Shown piece after piece: positions 52,711 through 63,450 of a DNA stretch of 64,000 bases; the stretch's first letter is position 1, and the number at the start of each line of letters is the position of its first letter. The notes beneath the pieces are model-generated. The model was not told the DNA's origin. It searched no databases and saw nothing but the letters and a program-made list of their open reading frames with translations. The position numbers and the translations under genes were made by a program. Source of the DNA: Gari tellinella (Eukaryota > Mollusca > Bivalvia > Cardiida > Psammobiidae); the NCBI GenBank assembly GCA_922989275.2, contig OV277871.1, positions 26,050,693-26,114,692 on the forward strand. The letters are read 5' to 3'.

Positions 52711-54484
52711 AACAGAACAGAACAGAACAATCATTTTATTTGACTTGTACACAAGATACATCGTCATACAACTTACATACAAACTGTTACGTGAATCAAT
52801 AGGTTTATCCAAACCTATACCAACATACATGATATACATAATTATTTTTTGTTCTTTGTCTCTGCTGGGAGAGTACAAACTTATAATCATACTATGGATT
52901 TAATAACGTTAATTAAGTTCTTAAACAAAGATTTCTGGGTCCATGCTTATAAAGCGTTCGAACCCGGTCCGAGATCGCTCGCCAGCCCCTAATCGGTCAG
53001 ATTTGAGCATATGCTCAAATCTGACTAACCAAAAGCTCGTGAACGATCCCAAACCAGGGTCAAACGCCCCATAAGCATAGGGTCTGGTATTTTAGAAGGA
53101 AAGTATAAATTACTCTTGTACAATATTTACATGTCTGCTTCTTAAAGCAAATGCTTCTTTAGTAAACAAAGCTAAATTATTTAATATTTTCTTATCATGA
53201 CTAAGAAATAATTGGCATAATTTAAACATTGATGGCCTTGAAATATAGATTTTATCTAAATATTTGTGTCTTATCTCGTTATATATTGGACAAACACAAA
53301 TGAAATGATAAATATCTTCTATGTCTGAAAGGTCGCAAAAAGTACAAACTCTCTCGTTTCTGGGAATTCTATTAACGCCATAACGCCCGGTCTGTATTCT
53401 AAGAGAATGAGACGATAGCCTTAACTTTGTTATATACAGTCTTAGGTCGTGGGGTACAACATCTAGATATAGTTCATATGAAAAACTGGGTTTAAAGTGT
53501 TTATACTCTTCTAAAATGGGACTGTTTTGTATTGACTCATACCATTCCTGGACAAAACAATCAACTACACGTTGTTTGAATAAGGCCGGGAATGATTTAA
53601 CAGCGGCTTGATTCAAATTATTAAAAACATCTGAAAAACCATAAATATCAAGCAAATGTTTAACCTGCCAAACCCAATTTTTCTTACCCTGTTCAAAGTC
53701 TCCCACAGCCAAGTTATACAATCTATTTAGAATTATATTGTCTGTTTGGGTTAACTTGCACCAATATTTAATTATATTATAAAAACGGGTAATAAAAATA
53801 GGATAGCGACAGAGTTCCCCATATACACCCATGGTGCTTGAATTTTTTGGAATCCTCAAATTGCGTTTGCAAAACTTAAGATGAACCCTCTCAATATCTT
53901 TTGATTTAGTAAAACCCCAAATTTCGGAAGAGTAATTCAAAATGGAACCCACAAACGAGTCAAATAATTGGCAAAGCGTTTTTGGCTTTAATGGCACTTT
54001 ATTACAATTTACTAATAAGGTATACAGTGCCTTTAAAGCTTTACCAATAACGAACTCATTGTTAGCACCGAAGTTGCCATTGTACTTGAAGACAGTTCCA
54101 AGATAGTTGAATGTTTCTACATTTTCAATAGGCGAACCATTGTAAGTCCATTTTTCATCTTCACGCAAAGCAATTCGTTTTCTAAATACCATGACTTTTG
54201 TTTTTGCATTATTTACTTCAAGGCCCCATTGTTGACAATATGTATATAACAAATCCAGATTTTCTTGTAAGGCTGTGGGAGACTCCCCAAACAGGACCAT
54301 ATCGTCTGCAAACAATAACAATATAAGTACGATATCGTCTATCAATAAACCAGAAGTTGGTTTTTCTTGTAAAAATAACTCTAAATCTTCTAAAAATAAC
54401 GAGACTAAGATTGGCGAAATTACCTCCCCTTGTCTTAATCCAACTGAATAAAAGAAATAATCTGAATAGCTGTTACAGTGCTTT
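52711..54484 (-). mobile_element. 5'-truncated LINE (non-LTR retrotransposon)
   Basis: The insert is flanked by ATCAG on both sides (52706-52710, 54485-54489), a short target duplication. On the minus strand it runs from mid-reverse-transcriptase through a stop codon at 53110, about 400 bp of 3' sequence, and a tail of GTTCT-type repeats (AACAGAACAGAACAGAAC on plus, 52711-52728) instead of poly(A). The 5' portion with endonuclease and RT fingers is missing. A foldback MITE (52930-53085) lies in its 3' untranslated part. Confidence 0.8.
52930..53085. mobile_element. Foldback MITE in LINE 3' region
   Basis: GGTCCATGCTTATAAAGCGT and its mirror CGCCCCATAAGCATAGGGTC; TCAGATTTGAGC-ATAT-GCTCAAATCTGA at the centre. 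It is a relative of 47418-47562. Confidence 0.7.
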
Positions 54485-54618
54485 ATCAGAGTATACACTG
54501 TTTGCTGATAGGAATTTCCATATAAAACAAAATGAAAATGAAAAATTTGCCCAGGCATCCCTTTGATAAAAAATGGACTAATCCAATATATAAACATTGA
54601 ACACCCCACATGGCGCAA
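53110..54618 (-). CDS. LINE reverse transcriptase, C-terminal part (5'-truncated)
   Basis: An uninterrupted 502-codon frame encodes the second half of a non-LTR reverse transcriptase, which copies element RNA at nicked DNA. Visible motifs: GLRQGEVISPILVSLFL at residues 60-76 (the conserved RQG block), FADD at 103-106 (two catalytic aspartates), GLEVNNAKT at 132-140, NYLGTVF at 171-177. Then comes a thumb region and a C-terminal C-x2-C-x9-H-x2-C cluster (C425, C428, H438, C441), like the zinc-knuckle ends of many animal LINE proteins. Only residues from about 46 belong to the LINE. The first 45 codons, with the apparent start, are read from the host hairpin element upstream of the insertion point, so this start is artificial. 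The upstream endonuclease and RT fingers are absent, so the copy cannot transpose on its own. The long frame without stops suggests a fairly recent insertion. The exact LINE clade cannot be set by eye. Confidence 0.85.
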   Translation of the reverse strand: MRHVGCSMFIYWISPFFIKGMPGQIFHFHFVLYGNSYQQTVYTLIKHCNSYSDYFFYSVGLRQGEVISPILVSLFLEDLELFLQEKPTSGLLIDDIVLILLLFADDMVLFGESPTALQENLDLLYTYCQQWGLEVNNAKTKVMVFRKRIALREDEKWTYNGSPIENVETFNYLGTVFKYNGNFGANNEFVIGKALKALYTLLVNCNKVPLKPKTLCQLFDSFVGSILNYSSEIWGFTKSKDIERVHLKFCKRNLRIPKNSSTMGVYGELCRYPIFITRFYNIIKYWCKLTQTDNIILNRLYNLAVGDFEQGKKNWVWQVKHLLDIYGFSDVFNNLNQAAVKSFPALFKQRVVDCFVQEWYESIQNSPILEEYKHFKPSFSYELYLDVVPHDLRLYITKLRLSSHSLRIQTGRYGVNRIPRNERVCTFCDLSDIEDIYHFICVCPIYNEIRHKYLDKIYISRPSMFKLCQLFLSHDKKILNNLALFTKEAFALRSRHVNIVQE

Positions 54619-54927
54619 ATGAGTTTACTTTCGGCCTGCTTTAGGCAACCACTTTTCTTCAACACTGAAACACGTCAAGCTTTAGGAGAAAGTGCCAACA
54701 TGAAATGCGAGGAGTTGTCACAACTTGCAAGCAATTTGGATTCAGACGGTAATTAGCACATTCTCATTTAGATCTAAACTGTCTAATGTTTCTTGAACAA
54801 ATTGGTAGATACGTATACAATGATGATGGCGGTAGACAATAACGTGTATGCTGGCGAAAACTGCATAGTAACCAAAATGTCAAACGCCGCTCTAGCTCTT
54901 TAGGTTCGTTCTCTTTTACTAGCACAC

Positions 54928-55136
54928 CAGGGCTGTCATAAGCTGATAATGAAAAATCCTAAGATTTCCAATTTTTTTTATTTTTCAACCGTGCTTTCTT
55001 AAAGCAGGTTGACCGTAAAGTAGAATACGCCTAAAGGCGCATTTTTCTTAACTTACTTTCAGTCTACTTTAAGCTACAGTCTGTTTGGAAAAAAAATCCG
55101 AAGATTTTGGTAAAATACGAAGAAATGGCAGTTCTG
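54928..55136 (+). mobile_element. B2-family MITE with 6-bp target duplication
   Basis: CAGGGCTGTCATAAGCTGAT and AAGAAATGGCAGTTCTG ends; GCACAC on both sides (54922-54927, 55137-55142). Core L decayed on the right. Confidence 0.8.
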
Positions 55137-55573
55137 GCACACGATTTTATATTTGATAGAACTAGGTCATATTCACATTGAGCTAGCAATGAATGAATCT
55201 CAACTTCTCTCAAATCTACTAGAAAGGTACGACGTATAGTTTGATAATGAAAGGCAAAAGTCTACTTAATTTGTAGGATGATAGTTGCTCTGAAAATATC
55301 GAGTTATTCCGAATATGGGCAGCTTACTTATATCAAGATGTTTGTTTGTAGTCAAGTTTGATTATGTTTTCCGTGGGAAGCAATTGAAGTAATAAAACGT
55401 TTAGTCTCCACACTTGCATGTGCTTAAAACCGTATGTCTGCAATATTGTTAACATTGCGATTTATGGCTTTTTTAAAATATATATCAATCCGTTTTGATC
55501 CAGATCTGGATTCAAACTGTTTGAATTGCAACTGATATATCGATTGCGTAAATGATTTATATTAAACTATTTG
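55137..55573. other. No gene; half-core trace
   Basis: TTTTGATCCAGATCTGGATT-CAAACTGTTTG near 55493-55523 is a shortened K core. The rest is unassigned. Confidence 0.4.
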
Positions 55574-55710
55574 TGTCCACGATGTCATACAGAGGACATA
55601 CGCAAACATGTAGCTCTGATCAGACGCCGCAAAATGCGGCGTCTGATCAGGATCTACACTATTTGGTGATAGGAATTTCAATATAAAACTAAACGAAAAT
55701 TATAATTTAG
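55574..55710. mobile_element. K-core MITE, uninterrupted relative of the LINE target
   Basis: ATACAGAGGACATACGCAAA, GTAGCTCTGATCAGACGCCG-C, AAAAT loop, mirror, then TTGGTGATAGGAATTTCAAT. It matches both flanks of the LINE. Confidence 0.7.
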
Positions 55711-56312
55711 ACCAGTCACCAATTAAGTAAAACGAATCCATATTATATAAACCTGGAAGGATCCAATGGACACAAACGGGTTACAGTAACACGCAGTGAT
55801 GGTAAACTTACTATAACTTAACATGTACACGTTTATACTTTCTCATCAAAATATTTGTTCTGAAAGGGATCACATTTAAATTTTCCGTGTTCATTTTCAA
55901 CCGTTTCAGCTCTGTGTATGTGTTTTGTTTGAGTAAATGGAGCAATAATCAATTGTGGTGTTTCATCAAGGCATAAGCATGCTAGTTGATTATACTAATT
56001 AATTATGCTAAAACAATAAAGGAATACACATTATTTGTAATTCATGAAAACCCCTCTGGAATTTCGAAAACAACGTTTCTTTATTAACCAATTAAGCCAA
56101 TTTAGTATATGGCTTAGACTGGAGACCTTAGTCTTGAAACTCGACACTTTTCATTTGTCTCTATTCCCCTGTTTAAGTACGATAATGAAACAAGCGTCAA
56201 TATTTCTCTACCATTCCTTTGAAATTTTTTCAACAAGAGGCCACGAACTGAATTCTATTGTTAACCTTATCACCGGCGTTTGACCTTACCCTTCAGAATA
56301 GTTATCAAAGTG
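55711..56312. other. No recognised feature
   Basis: The 79-codon frame at 56044-56283 has no recognised domain. Confidence 0.4.
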
Positions 56313-57499
56313 TACAGTGCTCGCTCTCTACAACGGTCCTCCGAACAACGATCCCCTCCTTACAACAACGTTTGCTTCTGTTTCCCCCCAAAATGACATG
56401 TACGTCACACGCTTTCACTGCTGCAATATCGTCTGTTTAAAATTGTCGTCTGCTGTTTTTGTTTCAAAGTCTCATATTGGAAATTTTGAGAGAAGAAAAC
56501 CCCTATGACGACAGACAACCCCATAAGCGAATTTTTCAAAGTATCAAACTTTTTTTCTATCATTGTTGTGATTTGAAAAAGGTATGTCAAATTTGAACTT
56601 TTTTTCAAATTTTACCCATGCAGGGTACAAGCTTCAGTAAAATCTATTTAAAAACAAAACAAACATAATAATTGTGGTTTTCATTATACATTATATGTAT
56701 ATGGTGGTATTTTCACCTATAGAAACTAAATTTAGACAAAGCAGGTACCAGGTTTGAAAAATATGCATCCTTGAATATCAAAAATATGCTTTTTGAAGGG
56801 CATGATTTTATTAGATTTTTTATTTTATAAAAAAAAGTAAAAAAGTTTGAAAATGAAATAGTTCTAGTATTAAACTTTTTCTTATATTCTACCAGAAGAA
56901 AGCCCATGCTAAGGCAGTTCAAAATATGAAAAGAAATTGAAAGGTCAGTGTTGAAAATTTTGGGTTATTAAAGAAAAAAGAGTTATCTCCCTTTACAAAA
57001 TATACAAAAAGTACCATATCGATGATATTTAAAGCTTTATAATTTTCACATTTGGTGCCTGTTTTCTCTTAAATTAGTTTTTGTATGAAGAAATACTACC
57101 ATAGACAGGAAATAAATAACACAAAGCCAAATCATCATATTTGTTTTCATGAAATGGATTTTATTGAAGCGGGCTGTTTGAAAAGGACAAAATAAGAAAA
57201 AGTGGGTGGGATAAATATTACATGACCGTAGAGCCAAATGTTGTTCACCAAAATGTACACTTTTTCTATTTTTTCATTCATCTTAAGTAGCTCTTCAATA
57301 CAAAACCATCATAGAGTGTTTTCATATACTTTCCCAAATGCACTTGCATACACCCTTAAATCCAGATAACGCGGCATCTGATCTGGATTTAAGCTGTTTG
57401 CAAATGTAATCCAGTCTCCCTTCCTATAACAACTCCCTCCGAACCACACATATAAGTTTTGTCTCCCATTGGATATTGTTGTAGATAGGAAACACTGTA
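56313..57499 (+). mobile_element. Family D MITE split by ~0.83 kb of AT-rich sequence
   Basis: The left part (TACAGTGCTCGCTCTCTACA to about 56520) and the right part (AAATCCAGATAACGCGGCAT from about 57358 to ATTGTTGTAGATAGGAAACACTGTA) together make one D element. The middle (about 56521-57357) is AT-rich and unassigned. Confidence 0.6.
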
Positions 57500-57684
57500 G
57501 TTCTATTTCTTTTACCTCTTAACACATTCGCGGTTGTAATTTCTCAAAGCTAGATTTAAGGCGTTTTATTCGAAGAAGCATCGACGCGAATAACAAATAG
57601 TCTTAATTCTGATTCTGCATCAAACGGAATGTAATCTGAAGCAGAACTATTTTCAAGTTGTTCATGCAAATATAAGTATTTACT

Positions 57685-57931
57685 TTAATCCTTTACCTCA
57701 TAGCCTGTTTCTAGTTTTGAAAGACAGGTGACCACTTAAAGCAGGTTGAAAGTTAAGCAGAATGTGCCTTAAGGCACATTCTGCTTTACTTTCAGCCTGC
57801 TTTAAGATAAAATCTGCTAGACTATATAAAATATTTGTAATGGTTATTGTTCATGAGGGTATAAACTATTTTCTTCAGCGGATGAATAAATTAAATACGC
57901 TAAAAGTCGCTTCTATGGGGGAAAGGGTTAA
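57685..57931 (+). mobile_element. B1-family MITE, full length
   Basis: TTAATCCTTTACCTCATAGC and ATGGGGGAAAGGG-TTAA. Core L has loop GTGCCTTAAGGCAC. Very close to 15649-15900. Confidence 0.85.
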
Positions 57932-58700
57932 GTGATAGTGTTACAGACTGATAACAGTGATACAGATGTTTTTAACTAAACCGTTTAAACGACAGAAAAT
58001 GATCGACACATTTCATGAATCACGCTTTATTCATTGTAAAATTGCCGAACATTTTTGTCGTTTATTTCGCGTAAATGCCGAAAAAATCAGTTCAGTTCTT
58101 ATATTTACATTAATGTTTATTAATATTCATTTAAATGAACATTTTATTAGTATGCATGTATGTTTAATCCATATTATAGATTGTTAAAATAAACAATGTG
58201 TACCCTGAAATGAACAGCATAACTGCCTTATTGGGCCACGCGAAGTCAAATCAAACTTTACTCTGTTTCAGCCCTTTTTTATCCTTTAAGTGCCATTAGG
58301 TCGTCAAATTTAAACAATTTAAGTCTTGTTTTTATCTCCAAGTTATTAATTTACAACAAAATGATATTGTTTAATACCAATACTACCTAACACATGTATT
58401 TCTGTGGTATCATCAATACATTCTGTTTACATATTATTACTAACACTTAAATGTCATGTTCATTGAATTTATCTCATTTGTACGGACTTTTTAATGCCAA
58501 TTACAGCCGCATTGTGTTTTTGAGAAACCTGCATAAAACGGTTGTTTGGGGTCCCATTTGAACTGAGTGGGACGTGATTCTTTCACAAAAACCGGCTTTA
58601 TCTAAGAAATTCGCTTTTTAAAATTTATTTTTAATATTTTGGTGCAGTACAAATTAAAAAGCCTCCCTTGTGAATGGAAAGAAGGACAACTCTGAAAATA
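57932..58700. other. No recognised feature
   Basis: AT-rich; the 76-codon frame at 57957-58187 shows no domain. Confidence 0.45.
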
Positions 58701-58901
58701 CAGGGCTCCAGATAACGGAAGTATTTTGAAAACTAAAATCTTTATTTCTGCTTTTAAACCCAATGGTGTCATACTCATTAAAAGTGTCTCGAAGAGACGG
58801 TTTAATCAGTAGTAACACCATAGCATTCGGTGCTGAAGTGAGTGAGAAAATGTTATATTAGTTCAGATTACTCCCGCTTATCTATATGACTGGAGCATCT
58901 G
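58701..58901. mobile_element. CAGGGCTCCAGATAA foldback MITE
   Basis: CAGGGCTCCAGATAACGGAA and a decayed right end TATATGACTGGAGCATCTGG; GTGTCTCGAAGAGACGGTTT at the centre, CAATGGTGTCATACTCATT mirrored. Confidence 0.65.
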
Positions 58902-58912
58902 GTTAACCCTTA

Positions 58913-59114
58913 TTCTGCTGCACAGACGTCTGCTTTGACATTGTCGTCTGCAAAATTTGTTCAGTTTAGATTTATGCATTGTTTTAATTAAACAAACCTT
59001 AAGACGAGTGTCAAACAGTTTGGATCCAGATGAGACGCCGCGTAACGCGGCGTCTTTCTAGATTCAAACAGTTTGTAAACTCCGTAAAGTTACCACCAGT
59101 AGGCACCGGGTTAA
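58913..59114 (+). mobile_element. TTAA-flanked MITE with core K
   Basis: TTAACCCTTATTCTGCTGCA and CAGTAGGCACCGGG-TTAA; core GGATCCAGATGAGACGCCGC-GTAACGCGGCG, right arm partly decayed. Confidence 0.7.
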
Positions 59115-59184
59115 ACTATGAGATCCAGTCAAAATGTTTAAATATTATTTACTGGGGTTGAGCGATTAAAAAACATACGGAGAA

Positions 59185-60160
59185 TCTTTACCTTGAGCTT
59201 GCTGAAAACGACAGTTTCAGCCTTGTCCGCTCTCTAACTCAAACACTTCTTTTTGGATCTTCACCAAACTTGCTACAAATGTTTGTTAGTATAGAATCTA
59301 GGTCAGGTTGAATAACTAGCAAAATCGCATTAGGCATGTCTGAGTTATTGCCCTTGAATAATTAAAAAATTACTGTTTCAGCATTTTCTGCTCTCGAACA
59401 CAAACACTTTTTATTGGATCTTCACCAAACTTGCTGACAATGTGTATTGGTATTAAATCTAGGTCAAGAAAAAAAAAGTGATTGTGTTAGAGAGCAAAAA
59501 ATGGTGAACCAGTCCTTTTTTATACATAAAGGGCAATAACTAAGACAATCCTTATGGGACTTTATTAATAATCACACTGGACCTAGAATTTATATAAGTA
59601 AAGAATTTCAGCAAGTTTGGTGAAGATCCGATGAAAACTCTTTGTGTTAGAGAGCAAAAAAGGCTGAAACAGCCATTTTTTTTAATAATTAAAGGGCTAT
59701 TACTCCAACATGCCTTATGCGATTTTAGTAGGATTCAAACATAACCTTGATTTTATATTAATGGAAAATTTGAGCAAGTTTGGTGAAGATTAAAAAAAAA
59801 GTATTTGTGTTGGAGAGCAAAACTTGCTGAAAACAGTCATTTCTAATACATAATGGGCAAAAACTTAGATATGCCACATGCGATTTTAGTAATAATCAAA
59901 CTAGAAGTAAATATTATATGAATAAATATTTTCAGCATGTTTGGTGAATATCCGATAAAAGCTGTTTGTTTTAGAGTGCAAAAATGACTGAAACAGTCAT
60001 TTTCTATTAATTAACAGGCAATAACTCAAAAATACCTTATGCGATTTTAGTAGTAATCAAACTAAACCTTGAATTTATATCAATGAACATTTTCAGCAAG
60101 TTTGTGGAAGATCGGATACAAAATAGTTGAGTTAGAGAGCGGACAAAAAAGTGTGATAGT
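59185..60160. repeat. Tandem array that reverses orientation
   Basis: GGATCTTCACCAAACTTGCT occurs at about 59254 and 59418 (plus orientation). Then the reverse form GCAAGTTTGGTGAAGAT occurs near 59612, 59774, 59937 and, altered, 60097, each followed by GTGTTAGAGAGC-AAAA-like sequence. The switch lies near 59475. Units are about 160 bp. Confidence 0.8.
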
Positions 60161-60520
60161 CTAACTGACTGATGGATGGACGGGCGGAGGTAGATACGGT
60201 TGCACCCCGTGAAGTCGTGTTCGGCTGTATCACGTGATACTAAGCCGTGTGGAAATGTTTATGTCAGACGTTCTATTTTCGGTTTGTTATGATTTTAAAT
60301 CGCCCTTTTTGTGATTTAGGTCCGTCTTCATCATTTCATAGATCAGTTTGGCCCATAAGAATGTTCAAACATTATTATTAACCGTTATTGTATTTCAGGC
60401 ATTAAGAAAAGGTCTGAAAATACAATGGGACTTTAAAGATAATGTTATGTTTATAATTAAATTTATCTCGAATAGAACATATATATATATAGATATAAAC
60501 GTGTCAGCTTGACTTGGTTA

Positions 60521-61380
60521 CGGGGTTGCTCAAAAAGTAATGATACTTGATCAATACTTAAAAAATATATGCGCAAAATGCGTGTCTGATATATCATTTT
60601 GAAGAAGAAGTATTTGCCTACACGATGGTATAATGTACGATAAGATCACATAACTCAATAAGTCACAACCTGAACCTAAACGATCTCTAATCGAGGATAC
60701 TGGACCCTTTTGTGCATTGTTGCGGTAATTTTCTGAAAATTGTTTGATACTACTTATTATTATTAGTTTGAATAAGATTATGAAACTTTCTGTCTAAAAT
60801 ATAATACTATTATGCAAACACTACATAGTTTAATATGTTAATTATTCTATAAAATATACAAAATATAGTTAAAAAATAAACACGTTCTTAAAATATCATA
60901 AAAGAAATAATCTACTGCTATGTATAAAAGTAGTTGGTGAAAGCACAAACTCATTTTTTATATTAAACCAGGCTATATTTGAAGCCATTGAAGAAGAGTT
61001 TTAGGTTTTAAAATCAAAATGTAGATATACTGATCTAGGAAATCTAGAAGCATATGTCTACTTTTGTCATTAACAAAAATAAGAAATGTCAATTTTAGAA
61101 AATTTAGATTTTGGACAGTTTAACCTATATTTAGTATTCAGACATAAACTGATATACTCAAAAACAATTTTAGAAATTTTACTTTTTAAGTAGTTATTAC
61201 GTCAAAATATAATGTCTGTAAAATGCTTTGTCGCCCTCGAAGGGTCATTTAGGTTCATGTTGTTACATACGTATCGAGTATAGTGATCTTATCGTGCATT
61301 ATAGCATCGTGTAGGCAATGGAATCCTCTTTAAAATGAAAAGTTATTGAACAAGGTTCATTACTTTTTGAACCACCCTCG
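60521..61380. mobile_element. Mariner-like deletion derivative, 860 bp
   Basis: CGGGGTTGCTCAAAAAGTAA-TGA and TCATTACTTTTTGAACCACC-CTCG are inverted ends, flanked by TA. A second inverted block, TTGCCTACACGATGGTATAA-TGTACGATAAGATCAC, is mirrored at about 61281-61318. CGAGGGTGGTTCAAAAAGTA-type ends are known from mariner elements. The ~590-bp interior has no transposase frame. Confidence 0.8.
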
Positions 61381-61599
61381 TACAAGCATTGTTCTATCTC
61401 AGCGCTGAGTAATATTTTCCAATGCAACAATTGTCGTCTGCTTATATTTTAAAATTAGAAGGTTTTTACACGTTTTATTTTATGGCAAGAGTGTCAATGT
61501 AGTTTATGGTCTATTTAGAAGCCAAGTTACTCGGCGTCTCATTCGGATCCAAACTGTCTGAAAAAGAAGTTTTAGTTTCGCCGTAAACGTGCAACTATT

Positions 61600-61815
61600 G
61601 AATACCTTCACTGCCTTATCACGAGTACAATACTAATTTGCTAACAGTTTATATTCTGATCAGACACCGCGTTACGCGATGTCTGAACAGGATTCAAACT
61701 GTTTGACACTCATTTTAATATTTCTTAAGTCAAAATAACCTTACTTTTAAATTTGAAACACAAAATCAGACGACAATTGTTTAAAACTGATGGCGTCATG
61801 GAAGTGAAGGGGTAA
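61600..61815 (-). mobile_element. Family E MITE
   Basis: CCTTCACTGCCTTATCACGA, core TATTCTGATCAGACACCGCG-TTACGCGATG with mirror, GGCGTCATGGAAGTGAAGGG. Confidence 0.75.
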
Positions 61816-61967
61816 ATCAACAATAAATGAGCTTCCAGTAAATAACATAGCTCGTCTGGTAGGGTCGGTTAGATAATGGCATAGTATGAGATTACGTAAA
61901 TATAGCGATACCAGTTAACATGTCGCCTGTTTCACACATTCACTGCTATGACGTCATGTTTTGCCCC

Positions 61968-62210
61968 TCTAACCCTTCCATGGTCACTTTTATCGTGAGA
62001 GTTTTACCCCTTCACCGCCATATTGCCGTCTGCTTCAATATCGTTGTCTGTGGTATTGTTTCAAGGTTAGATTCAAGGTAGTATATAAGACATAATTTCA
62101 ACTAACTTTAAAAAATACTATATGTCTAACAAGTTACAAACAGTTCGTTTGATTAGGATCAAAACTGTTTGTAACTGCGCTTTATGACGTCATTGAGAGT
62201 GAAAGGGTCA
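61968..62210 (+). mobile_element. H-family MITE
   Basis: CTAACCCTTCCATGGTCACT, TTTTACCCCTTCACCGCCAT-ATTGCCGTCTGC, half of core K (TTAGGATCAAAACTGTTTGT), ATGACGTCATTGAGAGTGAA-AGGG. Confidence 0.65.
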
Positions 62211-62611
62211 ATCGTCATTTTTCATGATGTTTTAACTCTTCACCACCGTAGTTACTTCACCATCGTAGTTTCGTCTGCGTCAAATAATCAGTGTACTTGG
62301 ACAAAGGCAGTGAAAATGTTAATGTTTGCGAGCTTTGCAATGCTTAAATCTATCAAATTATGGAACTTTGTTTTGTTTCCGGCAAAGAGGTCAAGGCTTT
62401 AGCTCATTTTATCGCAAAAGTCGACAACAAACATATTTTCATACAATTTGGAGCAACGAACAGTTGACTTAAAATGAATATAAAAATCAAGTTGCAGGCT
62501 TCGGAGAATAGAACCACTAGGATCAGGCTCAAAGGTTGAAAAGAATTTGAGTTGAGTCTAAGATCGTTTTCAAGCATTTAACTGACTTTAGTCGAATTTG
62601 GTCGAGTGATG

Positions 62612-62904
62612 GTTAACCCTCATCATGCTATGGCGATACGCTCTTCATCCTCTCCGAATGATCAGAATATACTCATCTTGATAATTCCATCTTCCAAAAT
62701 AAAAGCAAATGTAGAGTTATTTAGACATCACTATTACAATAGATGCCGACAAAAATAGAAGCTGGACAAGAGTCAACCCTTATAATAACAGTTTTGATCC
62801 AATGCTTTGTTAAAATCAAAGCTGAATAGCCAAAATTAGACTAGACTTTATTGAGAATTAGAATTTGTCTATTAAAAGTTTCAGGGGTGAATGAATGAGT
62901 TAGA
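62612..62904 (+). repeat. F-family element, decayed
   Basis: GGTTAACCCTCATCATGCTA at the left, and AAAATTAGACTAGACTTTAT, AGAATTTGTCTATTAAAAGT and TTCAGGGGTGAATGA at the right match 38240-38331. Core not preserved. Confidence 0.55.
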
Positions 62905-63450
62905 AATTGCCTGATACAAATAATGCGACACTTCGTACAGTATAAATTAAGCATGTACGTACTTGGAATGTTACAGGAGTCGAGTTATTATTTCCCAATA
63001 AACGCGTCAGTGCAAATACAAGTACATTTGTGTCTATTTCAAATAAATTTGAGACAAATGAAGATGTCGAATATTTTACACTCATAATCTGAATCGTTAA
63101 CATTTTACAAAATATGCATTTAATTGGATTTTACGTTTTAAGTGTTAAGAAAAACAAAACGTCCTCCCAGCGTTCAGGCGAGCTTAAACTAAAGCAAGTC
63201 AGAACTTAATTTACTTCAAGCTGTTTCCGAGTTGCTGGTTTTCACCCTTCTCTTACTATATTGCTATATTGACGCATTTTGAAAACAGTGAAGATCCAGA
63301 TCAAACAACTTCCGAAGATGTTACCTGGTCTGTGCTGTTGTCTTATATCAACTGCCTTACATTAGTATTAACTCTTTCCTGGTGGGAAATGTCATTTTTT
63401 TATCAGACAATCTAAAGGTTCTAGCGATAGATGTTTTCAGAGCAGGAATA
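62905..63450. other. No gene; A-arm trace
   Basis: TTATTTCCCAATAAACGCGT at about 62987 is a family A arm fragment. The rest is unassigned. Confidence 0.4.

Larger units (their letters stand above)
52620..54600. mobile_element. K-core MITE split by a LINE
   Basis: The left part ends GCAAACAGTGTATACTCTGA-TCAG (52662-52710 with the inner hairpin). The right part resumes ATCAGAGTATACACTGTTTG-C (54485 onward). The two halves are exact complements. An uninterrupted relative is at 55574-55710. Confidence 0.75.

Noticed and set aside
53110..54618. ATG at 54618 as the true start of the reverse transcriptase
   Set aside because: The first ~45 codons lie in the MITE outside the ATCAG target duplication, so they do not belong to the LINE.
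57957..58187. 76-codon frame as a small host gene
   Set aside because: AT-rich, no domain, no splice or promoter support that I can see.
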